DNA from: Cercis canadensis
Lineage: Eukaryota > Streptophyta > Magnoliopsida > Fabales > Fabaceae
DNA length: 64,000 bases
Assembly: GCA_003255065.1 (NCBI GenBank)
Contig: QAOA01001875.1
Location: forward strand, 156,855-220,854
Direction of reading: 5' to 3'
Part shown: positions 34,447 through 44,403 of the stretch, in pieces
How positions within the stretch are numbered: the first letter of the stretch is position 1
Layout: every line of letters begins with the position of its first letter
Made by a program: the position numbers and the translations under genes
Notes under the pieces: generated by a model
The model's input: the letters and a program-made list of their open reading frames with translations, nothing else
What the model was told of the DNA's origin: nothing
The model's database searches: none

Positions 34447-35903
34447 TCAATTCAAAAGCAAAGGAATCTATATAATTACTTAATTCGTATATATATCTAG
34501 TTTGTAATAATGAAACTGCAACTAGGGATGGGAATATGGGATGTAACAGTTTGTAATAATAAGGTGGCCACGCTATGTTGTGTCTGATTTTTTCTTTTTG
34601 TTATAATAGAAACTATGTGTGTGTGAATCTTAATTATGAGAGTTAATACATTTCTTTGTTGCTGCAAATTTGCTTCCAATTTTCCAAGTCTTTGAAGCAA
34701 ATTTTATTTATTTATTTATTTTTAATTTTGTTACAAAGAAGCTTACATGAGAAAAATTGTACTTCTTATATCAAACACATTAATTTTAATTCTTATGGCC
34801 AATAAAAATGTTATAACTACATCCACAAGCCATTGGCAACAAATTTATATTTCAAATACCGAAGAATGGTTGACAATTGACAGCTATTTTTTAAGCTAAT
34901 TCTTCTAATCAACAAAGAGATTACGCATAAATTAACATCTAACACTCTGTAAGCATGATTATCTTCCTACTATGTGGAAATTTAAATTGATATCACTAAA
35001 GTATCTAATAAACTCATATATTATGTACAAATTAGTACATCTTTTTAAACTCTAACTAATGTATCCAATATTAACTCTTTGATTACCTCATGGTACAAAA
35101 CTATGTATACTCGTTGGTATGGATGACCTTATACACACATAGGAATTCAAAATAACATAAAGAACAGGAAAGTTTGAAAAACACTTCTTACAAATTTGTT
35201 CCATCAAATATACATCTTATATTATTCAATTGAAATATGACTCATTCAATTGAAACGACAAATTAAGTTGATGTTTGATCTAACTATATATCCAAATTCA
35301 ACATTATATAATTAAGTTGAAAAAAGACCATATGTAGAAGTAAAACAAAATGGGAGGTGTTTGTTTAAGCTTTTAATTCTAGAGAGTTAAACTTCCCAAA
35401 CCACCCTTTTTTTGGGTAGCTAGTTATAGAATTTAAATCTTGTTTTCTTTAAAGTTTGAACTCATAAAATGAGAACTCCCATCCACATAAGGTATTCTAC
35501 ATGATGGTCGAGCCACAAGCAGACTACTAAAGTTAGAAAAATCATGTTTCCAACAAGAATGTATAATTAAAGTGTATAAATGAATGAAGAGTACTATAAA
35601 AACACATCTATATATTTCTTTAATTTCAGAAACTATTTTAATTCTTTCATTCATATAATACCATGTATCATCATAAAATCCCTTAGCAGTACTGCCAAAG
35701 TTAAAATCATATGTGATATGTGGGCATGTACCATGAGTATGAAAGTTGTATGTGTTTAAGTACTAGCTGTCCACTGGGCTTAAGCCCTCTCTCTATTCGA
35801 AATAATTTGTTGGGTCAGACCCATATTCATCATTAATTACAACCCAAAGCAGAAACTTAACATGATCAGAAGGGGTGACAAAATCTTACGCAAGCTAGTT
35901 TAG
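34447..35903. other. 3' flank of PAR1 and intergenic DNA
   Basis: The 3' UTR contains TTTGTAATAATGAAACTGCA. No other feature recognised. Confidence 0.5.
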
Positions 35904-36471
35904 TTTTTATAAGGCTTAATTGCAATTTTGGTCCTCCTATTTTAACCACTTGAACATTTTGGTCCTCCTTCTTTAAAAATGAACTATTGAGTCCCTCTAT
36001 ATTCATAAAATGTACAAGTTTAGTCTATTTATCTTTAAGTCAAAATTCTTAGGTTTATTTCAAGGTGTAAAATTCTCTGATTCATAATCTCACCGTTCAG
36101 ATTGAAGAGCTACGTCTTGTGAATCTTTCCATTAAATTTCAGCTCGATCTAACGGTGAATAAGTCTAAATTTTTGGTTAGATGAAAACTTATGGTTTTGG
36201 TATTTTGGGCTGAGTTCCACCGTTAGATCGAGCTCAAATTTAGTGAGAAGGTTCACAAAATATAGCCCTTCAATCTGAATGGTAGGATTATAAATCAGAG
36301 AACTTTATACCTTGAAATAAACCTAAGAATTTTGACTTAAAAATAAATGGACTAAACTTGTACATTTTATGAATATAGAGGGACTCAATAGTTCATTTTT
36401 AAAGAAAGGGGACCAAAACGTTCAAGTGGTTAAAATAGGGGGACCAAAATTGCAATTAAGCCTTTTTATAA
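35904..36471. mobile_element. 550-bp foldback element with 9-bp target duplication
   Basis: The element 35913-36462 is almost entirely two inverted arms of about 250 bp. They start GGCTTAATTGCAATTTTGGT on each strand and meet around 36170-36210. It is flanked by identical TTTTTATAA copies (35904-35912 and 36463-36471). The 9-bp duplication suggests a Mutator-type origin. There is no coding capacity. A transcript through it would form a long near-perfect hairpin. Confidence 0.88.
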
Positions 36472-36939
36472 AGAGGTCAACCAACATAGCTGTTCGTAGT
36501 CTTTGTTATGTGACCAGTAAAAAAAAAGCTATTAACCTAAGGGGAGGAGGGTAACAAAAGCTATTTACCTAAGGTGGTGTTTGGTACTAGTTATCATATT
36601 CCCTGGGAATTCTTATTTTCTTGTGAATCATATTTTCAAGAATGAGATTATTAAGAAAGTTAATATTCTCATGTTTGGTTAATACTCAACTTTTCTAGGA
36701 ATAATATCTTCTCTCTCTCTCTTAGCCTAGGAAGTTCTTTCAAGTGTATTTGGCAAACCCTTATACTACATTTAGTTCAATGCATTATAAGTTAACTATA
36801 GACCATAGATTATGTCATGCATTCTCTAAATTGAAGATGAGAATGGTTGAAATCAATTACCAGTTTCATCATCCGCCCTTGATTTCCACCCTTCACACCT
36901 GAGAGCATAACCCCACTGCATTCTATAGCAAGTGTTCTA

Positions 36940-37735
36940 CTCAATTATTGGTTTCCCACTCCAATCCCCTTTCAGCCTTGGATTGAAATGTAGTATCCTT
37001 GGGGGCTCCTCTTTGTCCACCGTCTTCAACCCCTGCAACTCCATCATAAATTGCGACACCATCACCGAATCATCCCCTTCCTTCAAAATTGCTATTTTGG
37101 GATCATGTTCTGCGTGAGCCTAACGCGGTGTCCCCACCACCGTTAAGTGCGACCACAACGTCCATTACAAGAAAAATGTAGTTTTTTAACGGAAAATTCC
37201 AATGGAAAAAAATACCGTTAGAATTTTTGAAAAATTCTAATGGAACAAATTTTGTTAAAATTTTAATGGTAATTCCAATAAAATTACATTACCGTTAAAA
37301 TTTTTTGTTAGACTTACCGTTAAAAATGTCTAATTTTTNACTCAATTATTGGTTTCCCACTCCAATCCCCTTTCAGCCTTGGATTGAAATGTAGTATCCT
37401 TGGGGGCTCCTCTTTGTCCACCGTCTTCAACCCCTGCAACTCCATCATAAATTGCGACACCATCACCGAATCATCCCCTTCCTTCAAAATTGCTATTTTG
37501 GGATCATGTTCTGCGTGAGCCCAACGGGGTGTCCCCACCACCGTTAAGTGCGACCACAACGTCCATTACAAGAAAAATGTAGTTTTTTAACGGAAAAAAA
37601 TACCGTTAGAATTTTTGAAAAATTCTAATTGAACAAATTTTGTTAAAATTTTCATGGTAATTCCAACAAAATTACATTACCGTTAAAATTTTTTGTCAGA
37701 CTTATCGTTAAAAATGTCTAATTTTTTTTTTTTGA
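36940..37735. repeat. Duplicated segment across N (GALT fragment plus CACTA left end)
   Basis: 36940-37338 and 37340 to about 37735 are near-identical, with small differences including an 11-bp indel just inside the CACTA end. They are joined by one N at 37339. Probably two alleles or contig ends placed in series. Both copies hold the CACTA terminus (37163 and 37564). Confidence 0.85.
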
Positions 37736-37789
37736 AAAATTCTAATGAAATATACCGTTAGAATTTTTTTAAATTTTTTTTTTCGAAGT

Positions 37790-38149
37790 TACCATCCCCA
37801 ACTCTGCTTCAAATTCAAGCTGTCTTTTTTATTTCTCTGTCTCTATATAAAAGTCTAAACCTCCTCTCCCTCGCTTTCTCAAACCAAATCCCTCTATAAT
37901 CTCTCGCGCTATTAATTCTCCTCTTCTCTTCTGCTTCTAGAATCACTGTTTTTTTTCTTTTTCCTTCTCTTCTAGGGTTTTTGGTGGCCTTACAGATTCT
38001 AGGGTTTATCAGTGTGTGAGTCCCCTGTGGTGGGTGGGTGATTCTTCACTATGGCGGCCGAGAAGCTTAGAGATTTGAGCCAGCCGATTGATGTTCCCTT
38101 GCTCGATGTCACTGTCGCTGCCTTCTATGGCACCGGATCTAAGGAAGAG
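37790..38149 (+). pseudogene. Captured 5' end of exportin-1 (XPO1/CRM1): promoter, 5' UTR, exon 1
   Basis: The ATG at 38051 opens MAAEKLRDLSQPIDVPLLDV, then TVAAFYGTGSKEE (33 codons), ending at a donor GTCAGG at 38150. This is the N-terminus of the plant nuclear export receptor exportin-1. Upstream are a TATA box (CTATATAAAAG near 37846) and a pyrimidine-rich 5' UTR, so core promoter and leader seem to have been captured too. No other exportin exon is found in the element, so it cannot make exportin. Ligand (NES) and Ran binding need the missing HEAT repeats. Transcription from the captured promoter is possible. Confidence 0.85.
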
Positions 38150-40924
38150 GTCAGGGGATGTTTTCGTTTTACTTTCTCTTCAATTTCATTTTGCCTAACA
38201 GGGAAGGGCGAGAATGGAGGGCAATTGGAATACTGGTTCAATGTTTTTCAGTTTGAGTTAGTGTAGTGGATTGTTATTCAGTATAGTTGTGGAGAGTTTT
38301 AGTCCTTCCTTTTTGTTTGGTATCCGAGAATGTGTGAGATAGTGAAAGGATACGAAACTGATAATGTTAGGGTTTAATACTTGTAAGCTTGTACTTTTCT
38401 GGGTTTTTCATTAGGTGGGTTGTTGTATGTGGGCATTGGTTCACCATAAATAAATTGTTAATAGAGTTTTTTTTTTTTTGAAGTAATTGTTTTGACTGTT
38501 GGTGTTTGTACTTTGGCTGGGATAGTATTTATTCTGAGGCTCTAAGTTGGTTTACTAACAAATTTTGGGAAACAAAGTTGGGGGTTTCTCTATAAAGTAT
38601 AATTTTTAATTAGCTGATAAAGTCTAAGCGGCATTCCTGAAATCTTTTATAGTCGTTTGAATTGATTAGATAATTAAGTTTTCTCAGTTATATTGCATAT
38701 GTAAATTGAGATATAGTCTGCCCAGCTTGTTATCCTAACACTTCTAACTGTTGCGATTTTGAACTTTCAAATTATTGAATGAACTCATTTGGCTACAGCT
38801 TGAATGAACTCATTATAGTCTACCCAGCTTTTTCTGAATGTTCATCTGATGATGACATGAAAAAGCCCTAGGCTACATTTTCTGCATCACCAGCAGCTGA
38901 TGTCAAGGTGAGATCACTTGTATCTAGTCCCAAATAATTTTGGATTCACCTTTTGCCAAATTATAATATTCAAATCTCCCTATCACATATATATAATTAG
39001 ATAGAAGATATCTAATATGTGTACTTGCAAGTTCACCCTTCTAATTCTGTCAAGAGTAAAATTATTTGCATATTAGTTTAGCTATGCAAGGCCTGAAACT
39101 TCCAGCCCAGCAGAGGTGGAGGGGAAGGGGAACTAATTGTTGTGGAGAGCATGAGTGGTTTAACATTTGGTTTATCATTTGGAGATTAATGTGAAAAGAA
39201 AAAATTTTAAATAAATGTACACATTAGTGTAGCTAGTCCTAAAATCGGTAATGGATTGCAAATAGTCTTTCTAATTGGTTAGGATGGCAGATTGCTTCTT
39301 GATCAGAAAGTGAAAAAATCAAGTCGTTTTGGTTATTTCAGGATATATATAGTTGCGAAGACAAATATAAGTGTTCAATCTATTCACATTAAAATTTACC
39401 AGATATACACTCTACTTTGTATATGCTAATCAGATTATGCATTGACACGTGTTTGTTCANCAGATTATGCATTGGCACGTGTTTGTTCAGTCTGGATGCA
39501 AACTTAGTTTGATCAATTCTTTCATTTTTCTGATGGTTTTCATTGATCCGGACGCTTTAAGCATTATTTATTTTAATTGAATATGGGTTGCAAGGTGTAA
39601 ATAGCTAAGGCTATGGGATAGTTAGAAGTAAATTAAAGATGGGATGCCTATATATGCCTGTCAACTTCAAAATATATTTTCAATATTATATTTGAATATG
39701 GATGTATTGATGGCTGCCAAAGATCTTGATATAAGAATGATGCTTATTCCTACAAGCTTTTGACTTATTTATATTTGTTATGTTTAACATACTGATCTGC
39801 ATACTTTATTCCTATGTGTTTCATAATCTAAAGCTCTCATCTGCCAGTTCTTGATGTGGAGGACACCACTTTTAAATGCTTTGCATATTGTTATGAAACA
39901 GAGTTGATTTAAATTTAATATAATTGCTTTTACTGACTGTTATGCCTTTTCCCCCAGTTTTCTTGCATATAAGCTTTCTTTGAGCTGACTTTTCGAGTGC
40001 TAGTAACTTTTACAGTTACTTCTATATCCTTTGTATGTGAGAATGTGCCTTAGAATCAGGTGACATGCATGGAGAAGTTCTATATAATTCCCTTATTTAA
40101 GGATTGAAATAAGAAGACATGTTATGTAACACTTCCAGTGAGATAATATTGGAATTCTTGCATCATTACAACTATTTTGCATTTACTTTTTTCGTATTTC
40201 TTTGGGAGGGGGACTGCAAATAGTTGGTTGTGCACACATATGTTAGATTGTGTTACTGCAATATGATGCAATACTTCACAAGAGAGCGATGCATTTCTTA
40301 ATAGATTTAGAAACTTGTTGAACTCAATATTGACCTTTTTTTTTTTTTTTTTTTGCCATTACTAACTAGATTTCACAGTTTTTCATCAATTCAAGCTTTT
40401 GGAGTGATTAATTTCCCAATATGTTAGTGTAACTGAATATCACTGCAATTATATCATAAAAATTCAAATATGCCTGTGTCCTTTTCTTGTCAAATGGTAG
40501 AAGCACATATTTGTCCCATTATCCATATTTTCATCTTAGTGTTTCATTTACTGTGTTTCTGTGTATGCTTTGTCAGTCTACTGAGTAGCATGTGTCTTTA
40601 AATAGTTCTTTCCCAATAATAGAATAAAACCCCTTTTGTATAACTGATTGCTTATTGTTTATATTTCAAAATAGAGTGAGGCCTTGCTTGGTCCCTAGTG
40701 ATTACAGATTAAATAAATGGTATGTTATTCAATGCTGGTGGGTATGAGAGAGAGCATCTAGTCTAGTTTGGTATTAGCCCTGCGCAGAGACCCTACTAGA
40801 TTTTCTTTCACCAAGAAAGAAAAGCCATAAGATGTTGTTTTGCACTTTGCTCTAATGCAATTGTTCTGCTATCTTCGTTACATACCATAATGAATCCAGA
40901 TAATAAGCTGATGTATGATTCTAG

Positions 40925-41191
40925 TTTGATCCAATAGGGTGCATACCTTACCAGAAGACAATAAATCAGTTAAATGAAGATCAATGTGTGGATTTGGCTA
41001 ACAAGCTTGCACTTCAGTACAATGCCCGATTGAAGGATTTGGTTTCTGAGCTAAATGACAATCTTCCTGAAGCCACATTTCTCCTTGCAAATGTCTATGA
41101 TTTAGTTATGGAGCTCATAAAAAATCATGACAAAATTCTTGTAGTGGCTACACAGTACAATTTATACAATGTTGTGGCAAAAAAATTGTAA
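40925..41191 (+). pseudogene. Captured exon of a GDSL esterase/lipase
   Basis: After an acceptor TTCTAG the reading is FDPIGCIPYQKTINQLNEDQ, then CVDLANKLALQYNARLKDLV and FLLANVYDLVMELIKNHDK. This is the central part of a plant GDSL lipase around block III (GPIGC in intact genes; the G before PIG is D here). The family phrase then breaks off and 17 foreign residues (ILVVATQYNLYNVVAKK, then L) run to a TAA at 41189-41191. The catalytic Ser block at the N-terminus and the Asp-His block at the C-terminus are absent, so no esterase can result. It lies in the CACTA element, same strand as the exportin exon. Confidence 0.82.
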
Positions 41192-42268
41192 ATATCATTA
41201 CTCTGCAGTGAGTGTAGGTATTTTGTTGTAGATTGTTGATTCTTTTTATTCAATTATTTCTTTGTAATGTAACTCGTCAAATATCTTCATCAATAATAAA
41301 TTTATTCACTTCAAATATATATTTATTTACATTTTACATGTATAATGTTTTCTTTTGGTATATAAGAGAAAGAAACAAACAACTATGTATTATTTAGGAA
41401 TTTACAAAAAAAAANAAAAAAAAAACTTTAAGGAAATTCCAACGAAAATTTCATTCCGTAGGAATTTCAAAAATCAAAACCAAAAAATATTTTAAAAAAA
41501 ATAATTTTTAAAATATATTAACAATTCCAACAGTAATTTTTGTTGGAATTTTTCGTTAGAATTTTTTTTCCTCAAAATTGAATTCCAACGGTAAAATTTT
41601 GTTGGAATTTTCGTTGGAATTATTTTTTGTTAGAATTTTCAAATTCCAACGGATTTTTTTTCTAACAACCCAAATTCCGTTGAAATTTCTGTTGAAATTC
41701 AAAATTCTAACGGAAAAATTTCGTTTGAATCCAACAATTTTCTTGTAGTGGTCAACCCACATGGAAGAACCATGACCCCATTTTGCTCTCGAAATTCAAA
41801 CCCATAAAGTGAAATCGAGTGTGGGCACGAATCAGAGAGATTCTCCCGAAAATGAGAGGAAGAAAGAGAGTGTGCGTGTTTTTGGATGAAAGAAGAAGCG
41901 AGAAACCCAAATGGAGGCCCTGGGCTGGGCGTTGCGAACCCAGTGTTGAGCGTTGACACCTTCATTCCCAAGAAAGTTTTATTTCCACCTCAAGAGGTAG
42001 AAAAGTTTTATTCCCATCTTCAATACAAATTTTCATTCATGTGTATCCTTTATTTTCGAGAATAATTTTTTAACCCTTGCACCAAATATGGAAAACTTTT
42101 ATTCCCACTTTACTTTCTCAAGAATCTTAAAACATACCTAATACCAAACACCACCTAGGAGTAACATTTCAGAAATGCCCTATTACAAGTTTACAACATC
42201 TGATGATGATACCTAGTCAGCTAGTCTAGTGTCTTTTTGTTACTAAAAAAACAAAAATTGGAAAAACT

Positions 42269-42327
42269 TCCTTTGCCGGGAATCGAATCCGGGTCTTTAG
42301 GGTGAGAACCGACTAGACTACAACGGA
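42269..42327 (-). pseudogene. tRNA-Glu (CTC) pseudogene with internal deletion
   Basis: On the minus strand the ends match plant tRNA-Glu: TCCGTTGTAGTCTAGT at the 5' side and GACCCGGATTCGATTCCCGG at the T arm. About 14 nt of the D arm and anticodon stem are missing, so the cloverleaf cannot form, although a TTCTCACCC anticodon-loop remnant remains. The acceptor has one mismatch (CAAAGGA instead of CAACGGA). Confidence 0.8.
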
Positions 42328-44170
42328 TTGATTGTTTTTATATCTGGATAATTAAAGGTACTTATTTCTTATATTTGGACTATGACTATTTGTTGGAACT
42401 GCCTTGTAACTAATTCTTCTGTTTCTTCTCTCTAGAAAATTGTAGGGGATGTAGTCCCATTAGATTTACCAAAAAAATAAAATATTCTAGATGGTAAGCA
42501 ACCATTATCTATGCATCTATATAAATAGAGAAAGGCGATTCCATTCTTTTATACCTAAAAACCCATTTTTGTAAACTTGAATACATAAAAAGAAAATGTA
42601 GGTGTGAGAGTCCGAGAGAAACGTCATTTCCCTCTTTGGTATCCAACTTTGTCTTTTTCAAAAATTCATTTTCATTTTTGTTTATTTATTAACAAATAAA
42701 AATAAGGATATTTTTGTAAACTTCGATACATAAAAAAAAAAAAAATGGTTTGTCCAGATCTCACCTTTTAAGGAGTAGTTACATTAAAAAAAAAAAAGAG
42801 AGAGGCATGGCATGCGTTCCAAAAAGACAAAAGAAAAAGCAGAGAGAATATATTCTTAGAAGATGTTATTTTTATAAGAGACTTTCAGAAATGTCCGTAA
42901 TCTTGATTCTTCAAGATATAATGTAAAACACTCAACCAATAAGGGTTGGGAGAGGAGACAGGCCTCAGGATTTGCATTTTCTCCTACCCCTTTCTACTTT
43001 ATGGATAGTTTAGTTGGTGTTACGGTATTTTACATTGAATAAGGATAAGGGTATCAGAAAATGCAAATAGTGATTAAGAGCAAAGTGCAGCAAGTGCCGT
43101 GAGTCCCGTCCAAAACTTGACAATTCATACCCACAAATTGACAAAACCATTGGTGGATTGAGCGTGTTGGAATTTTGTTCATTGCTGATATATAATACAA
43201 AGGCCACGTATTGTCAATTGTGAAAGAAGGGAGGGCAGTTACTACTACTAGCTAGCTATGATTATGAATACTACCTTCCCCAGTTAATTTCTTCTTTTTG
43301 GGGCTGCTTGCCTCCCCCACTTGTCACATAAATTATATATTTTTTAGACTTTATTCTATATAAGTGAAGTAAAAATAAAAATAATTTATTAAAAATTCGA
43401 AACAAAATTAATTTTTAATTTTAATAGATATCAAAAAATATTCGATAACTCATTTTTTAATGTCTTTACTATAATATCAAAATAAAAAATTTATTTTACT
43501 CCAAATTCTTAATAAAATATTTATTTTCTTTTATTCCACCATTTAAATGAGATAGGATAACAACTTCCATTTTTTTTCTCAAAGTTGTCACATGCTTTTT
43601 TACAAGAGTCCTATGCCTGCCTAAGAGTCATAATATATATAATAAAGAAAAGAGAAAAGTATCTACAACTGGGGATGTTCATATGATTCATGTGAATCCA
43701 TCGTATCAAACCAAATCACTTCAGTACCTGAAAGTCTGAAACCATGGCTCCTTTCCATTTGTTATTTCCTAAGCAAGATCGTGTCCAGATACTTCTCCGA
43801 CCACCTTTGGATCTGGGTAGTTGGTATCTTTTTTTTTTTTTTTTTTTTTTNATTTTCTTTTACTCCACCATTTAAGTGAGATAGGATAACAACTTCCATT
43901 TTTTTTTCTCAAAGTTGTCACATGCTTTTTTACAAGAGTCCTATGCCTGCCTAAGAGTCATAATATATATAATAAAGAAAAGAGAAAAGTATCTACAACT
44001 GGGGATGTTCATATGATTCATGTCTCATTCACTTCAACCATGTGAATCCATCGTATCAAACCAAATCATTTCAGTACCTGAAAGTCTGAAACCATGGCTC
44101 CTTTCCATTTGTTATTTCCTAAGCAAGATCATGTCCAGATACTTCTCCGACCACCTTTGGATCTGGGTAG
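42328..44170. other. Intergenic DNA with an assembly duplication
   Basis: No gene recognised. 43522-43850 is repeated almost exactly at 43852-44190 across N at 43851. The second copy has a 14-bp phrase (CTCATTCACTTCAA) absent from the first. Confidence 0.6.
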
Positions 44171-44176
44171 TTGGTA

Positions 44177-44209
<33 letters not shown>

Positions 44210-44403
44210 NTCTTTTTTAACCTAATAATTAGAGCTGATCCCAATTTTTTGATAGAATCAGACTTATTAAATTTAGGACAAACTATAACTTTGTATGAGA
44301 GAATGTTTTGAGATCATCATTTTGTCAATAAGAAATCTCGAATACAAAACCCTCTTTTTGCGAAGAGAACCTTATGACCAATTGATCTACAGCTCAATTA
44401 ATG
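44171..44403 (-). repeat. SINE, second family (minus strand)
   Basis: Minus-strand sequence starts near AATTGAGCTGTAGATCAATTGG (box-A-like), has a box-B-like GTATTCGAGATT, and ends in a long A-tail seen here as a T-run broken by N at 44210. A diverged relative lies at 61671-61915 with the same orientation and T-run, supporting one family. Confidence 0.55.

Larger units (their letters stand above)
37163..41750. mobile_element. Gene-capturing CACTA (En/Spm-type) element
   Basis: The left terminus CATTACAAGAAAA (37163-37175, repeated at 37564) and right terminus TTTTCTTGTAGTG (41738-41750) are inverted copies with one mismatch. They match the CACTACAAGAAAA end of CACTA elements. GTC lies just outside both ends (37160-37162 and 41751-41753), the 3-bp duplication of this superfamily. 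Subterminal zones (37180-37780 and 41430-41720) are packed with short repeats of the AATTCCAACGG / CCGTTAAAATTTT type, the usual transposase-binding arrays. There is no transposase reading. The cargo is an exportin-1 5' end and a GDSL lipase exon. True length is near 4.2 kb if the N duplication is removed. Confidence 0.88.
36861..41971 (-). pseudogene. Hydroxyproline O-galactosyltransferase (GALT2-6 type) fragment, split by a transposon
   Basis: Read on the minus strand, 41971-41751 ends in CPHSISLYGFEFREQNGVMV, then LPCGLT. This continues after the CACTA element in 37162-36861 (or its twin 37563-37340) with [27 protein letters not shown] and [20 protein letters not shown]. It then runs through NTCYRMQWG to RADDET and a GT donor at 36859-36860. 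The order and phrases match the galectin-like region of plant arabinogalactan GALT enzymes, which add the first galactose to hydroxyproline in the Golgi. The piece is broken: TAG replaces the Gln codon expected after PIIE, and the copy left of N at 37339 also has TAG in place of Trp in PRWAH. There is no start codon and no catalytic galactosyltransferase domain. Confidence 0.85.
36573..42155. mobile_element. Outer TIR element carrying a GALT gene fragment, itself hit by a CACTA element
   Basis: The left end GGTGGTGTTTGGTA (36573-36586) is an exact inverted copy of TACCAAACACCACC (42142-42155). Flanks are TAA on the left and TAG on the right, so a 3-bp duplication is possible but imperfect. 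Between them lies a hydroxyproline O-galactosyltransferase fragment, split by the CACTA element at 37163-41750. Without the CACTA insert (and the duplication across N) the outer element would be only about 1 kb. The superfamily is uncertain, possibly PIF/Harbinger-like. Confidence 0.6.

Noticed and set aside
38870..38912. A third captured exon in the CACTA element (SASPAADVK before GTGAGA)
   Set aside because: Too short, with no matching acceptor and no family match; may be chance.
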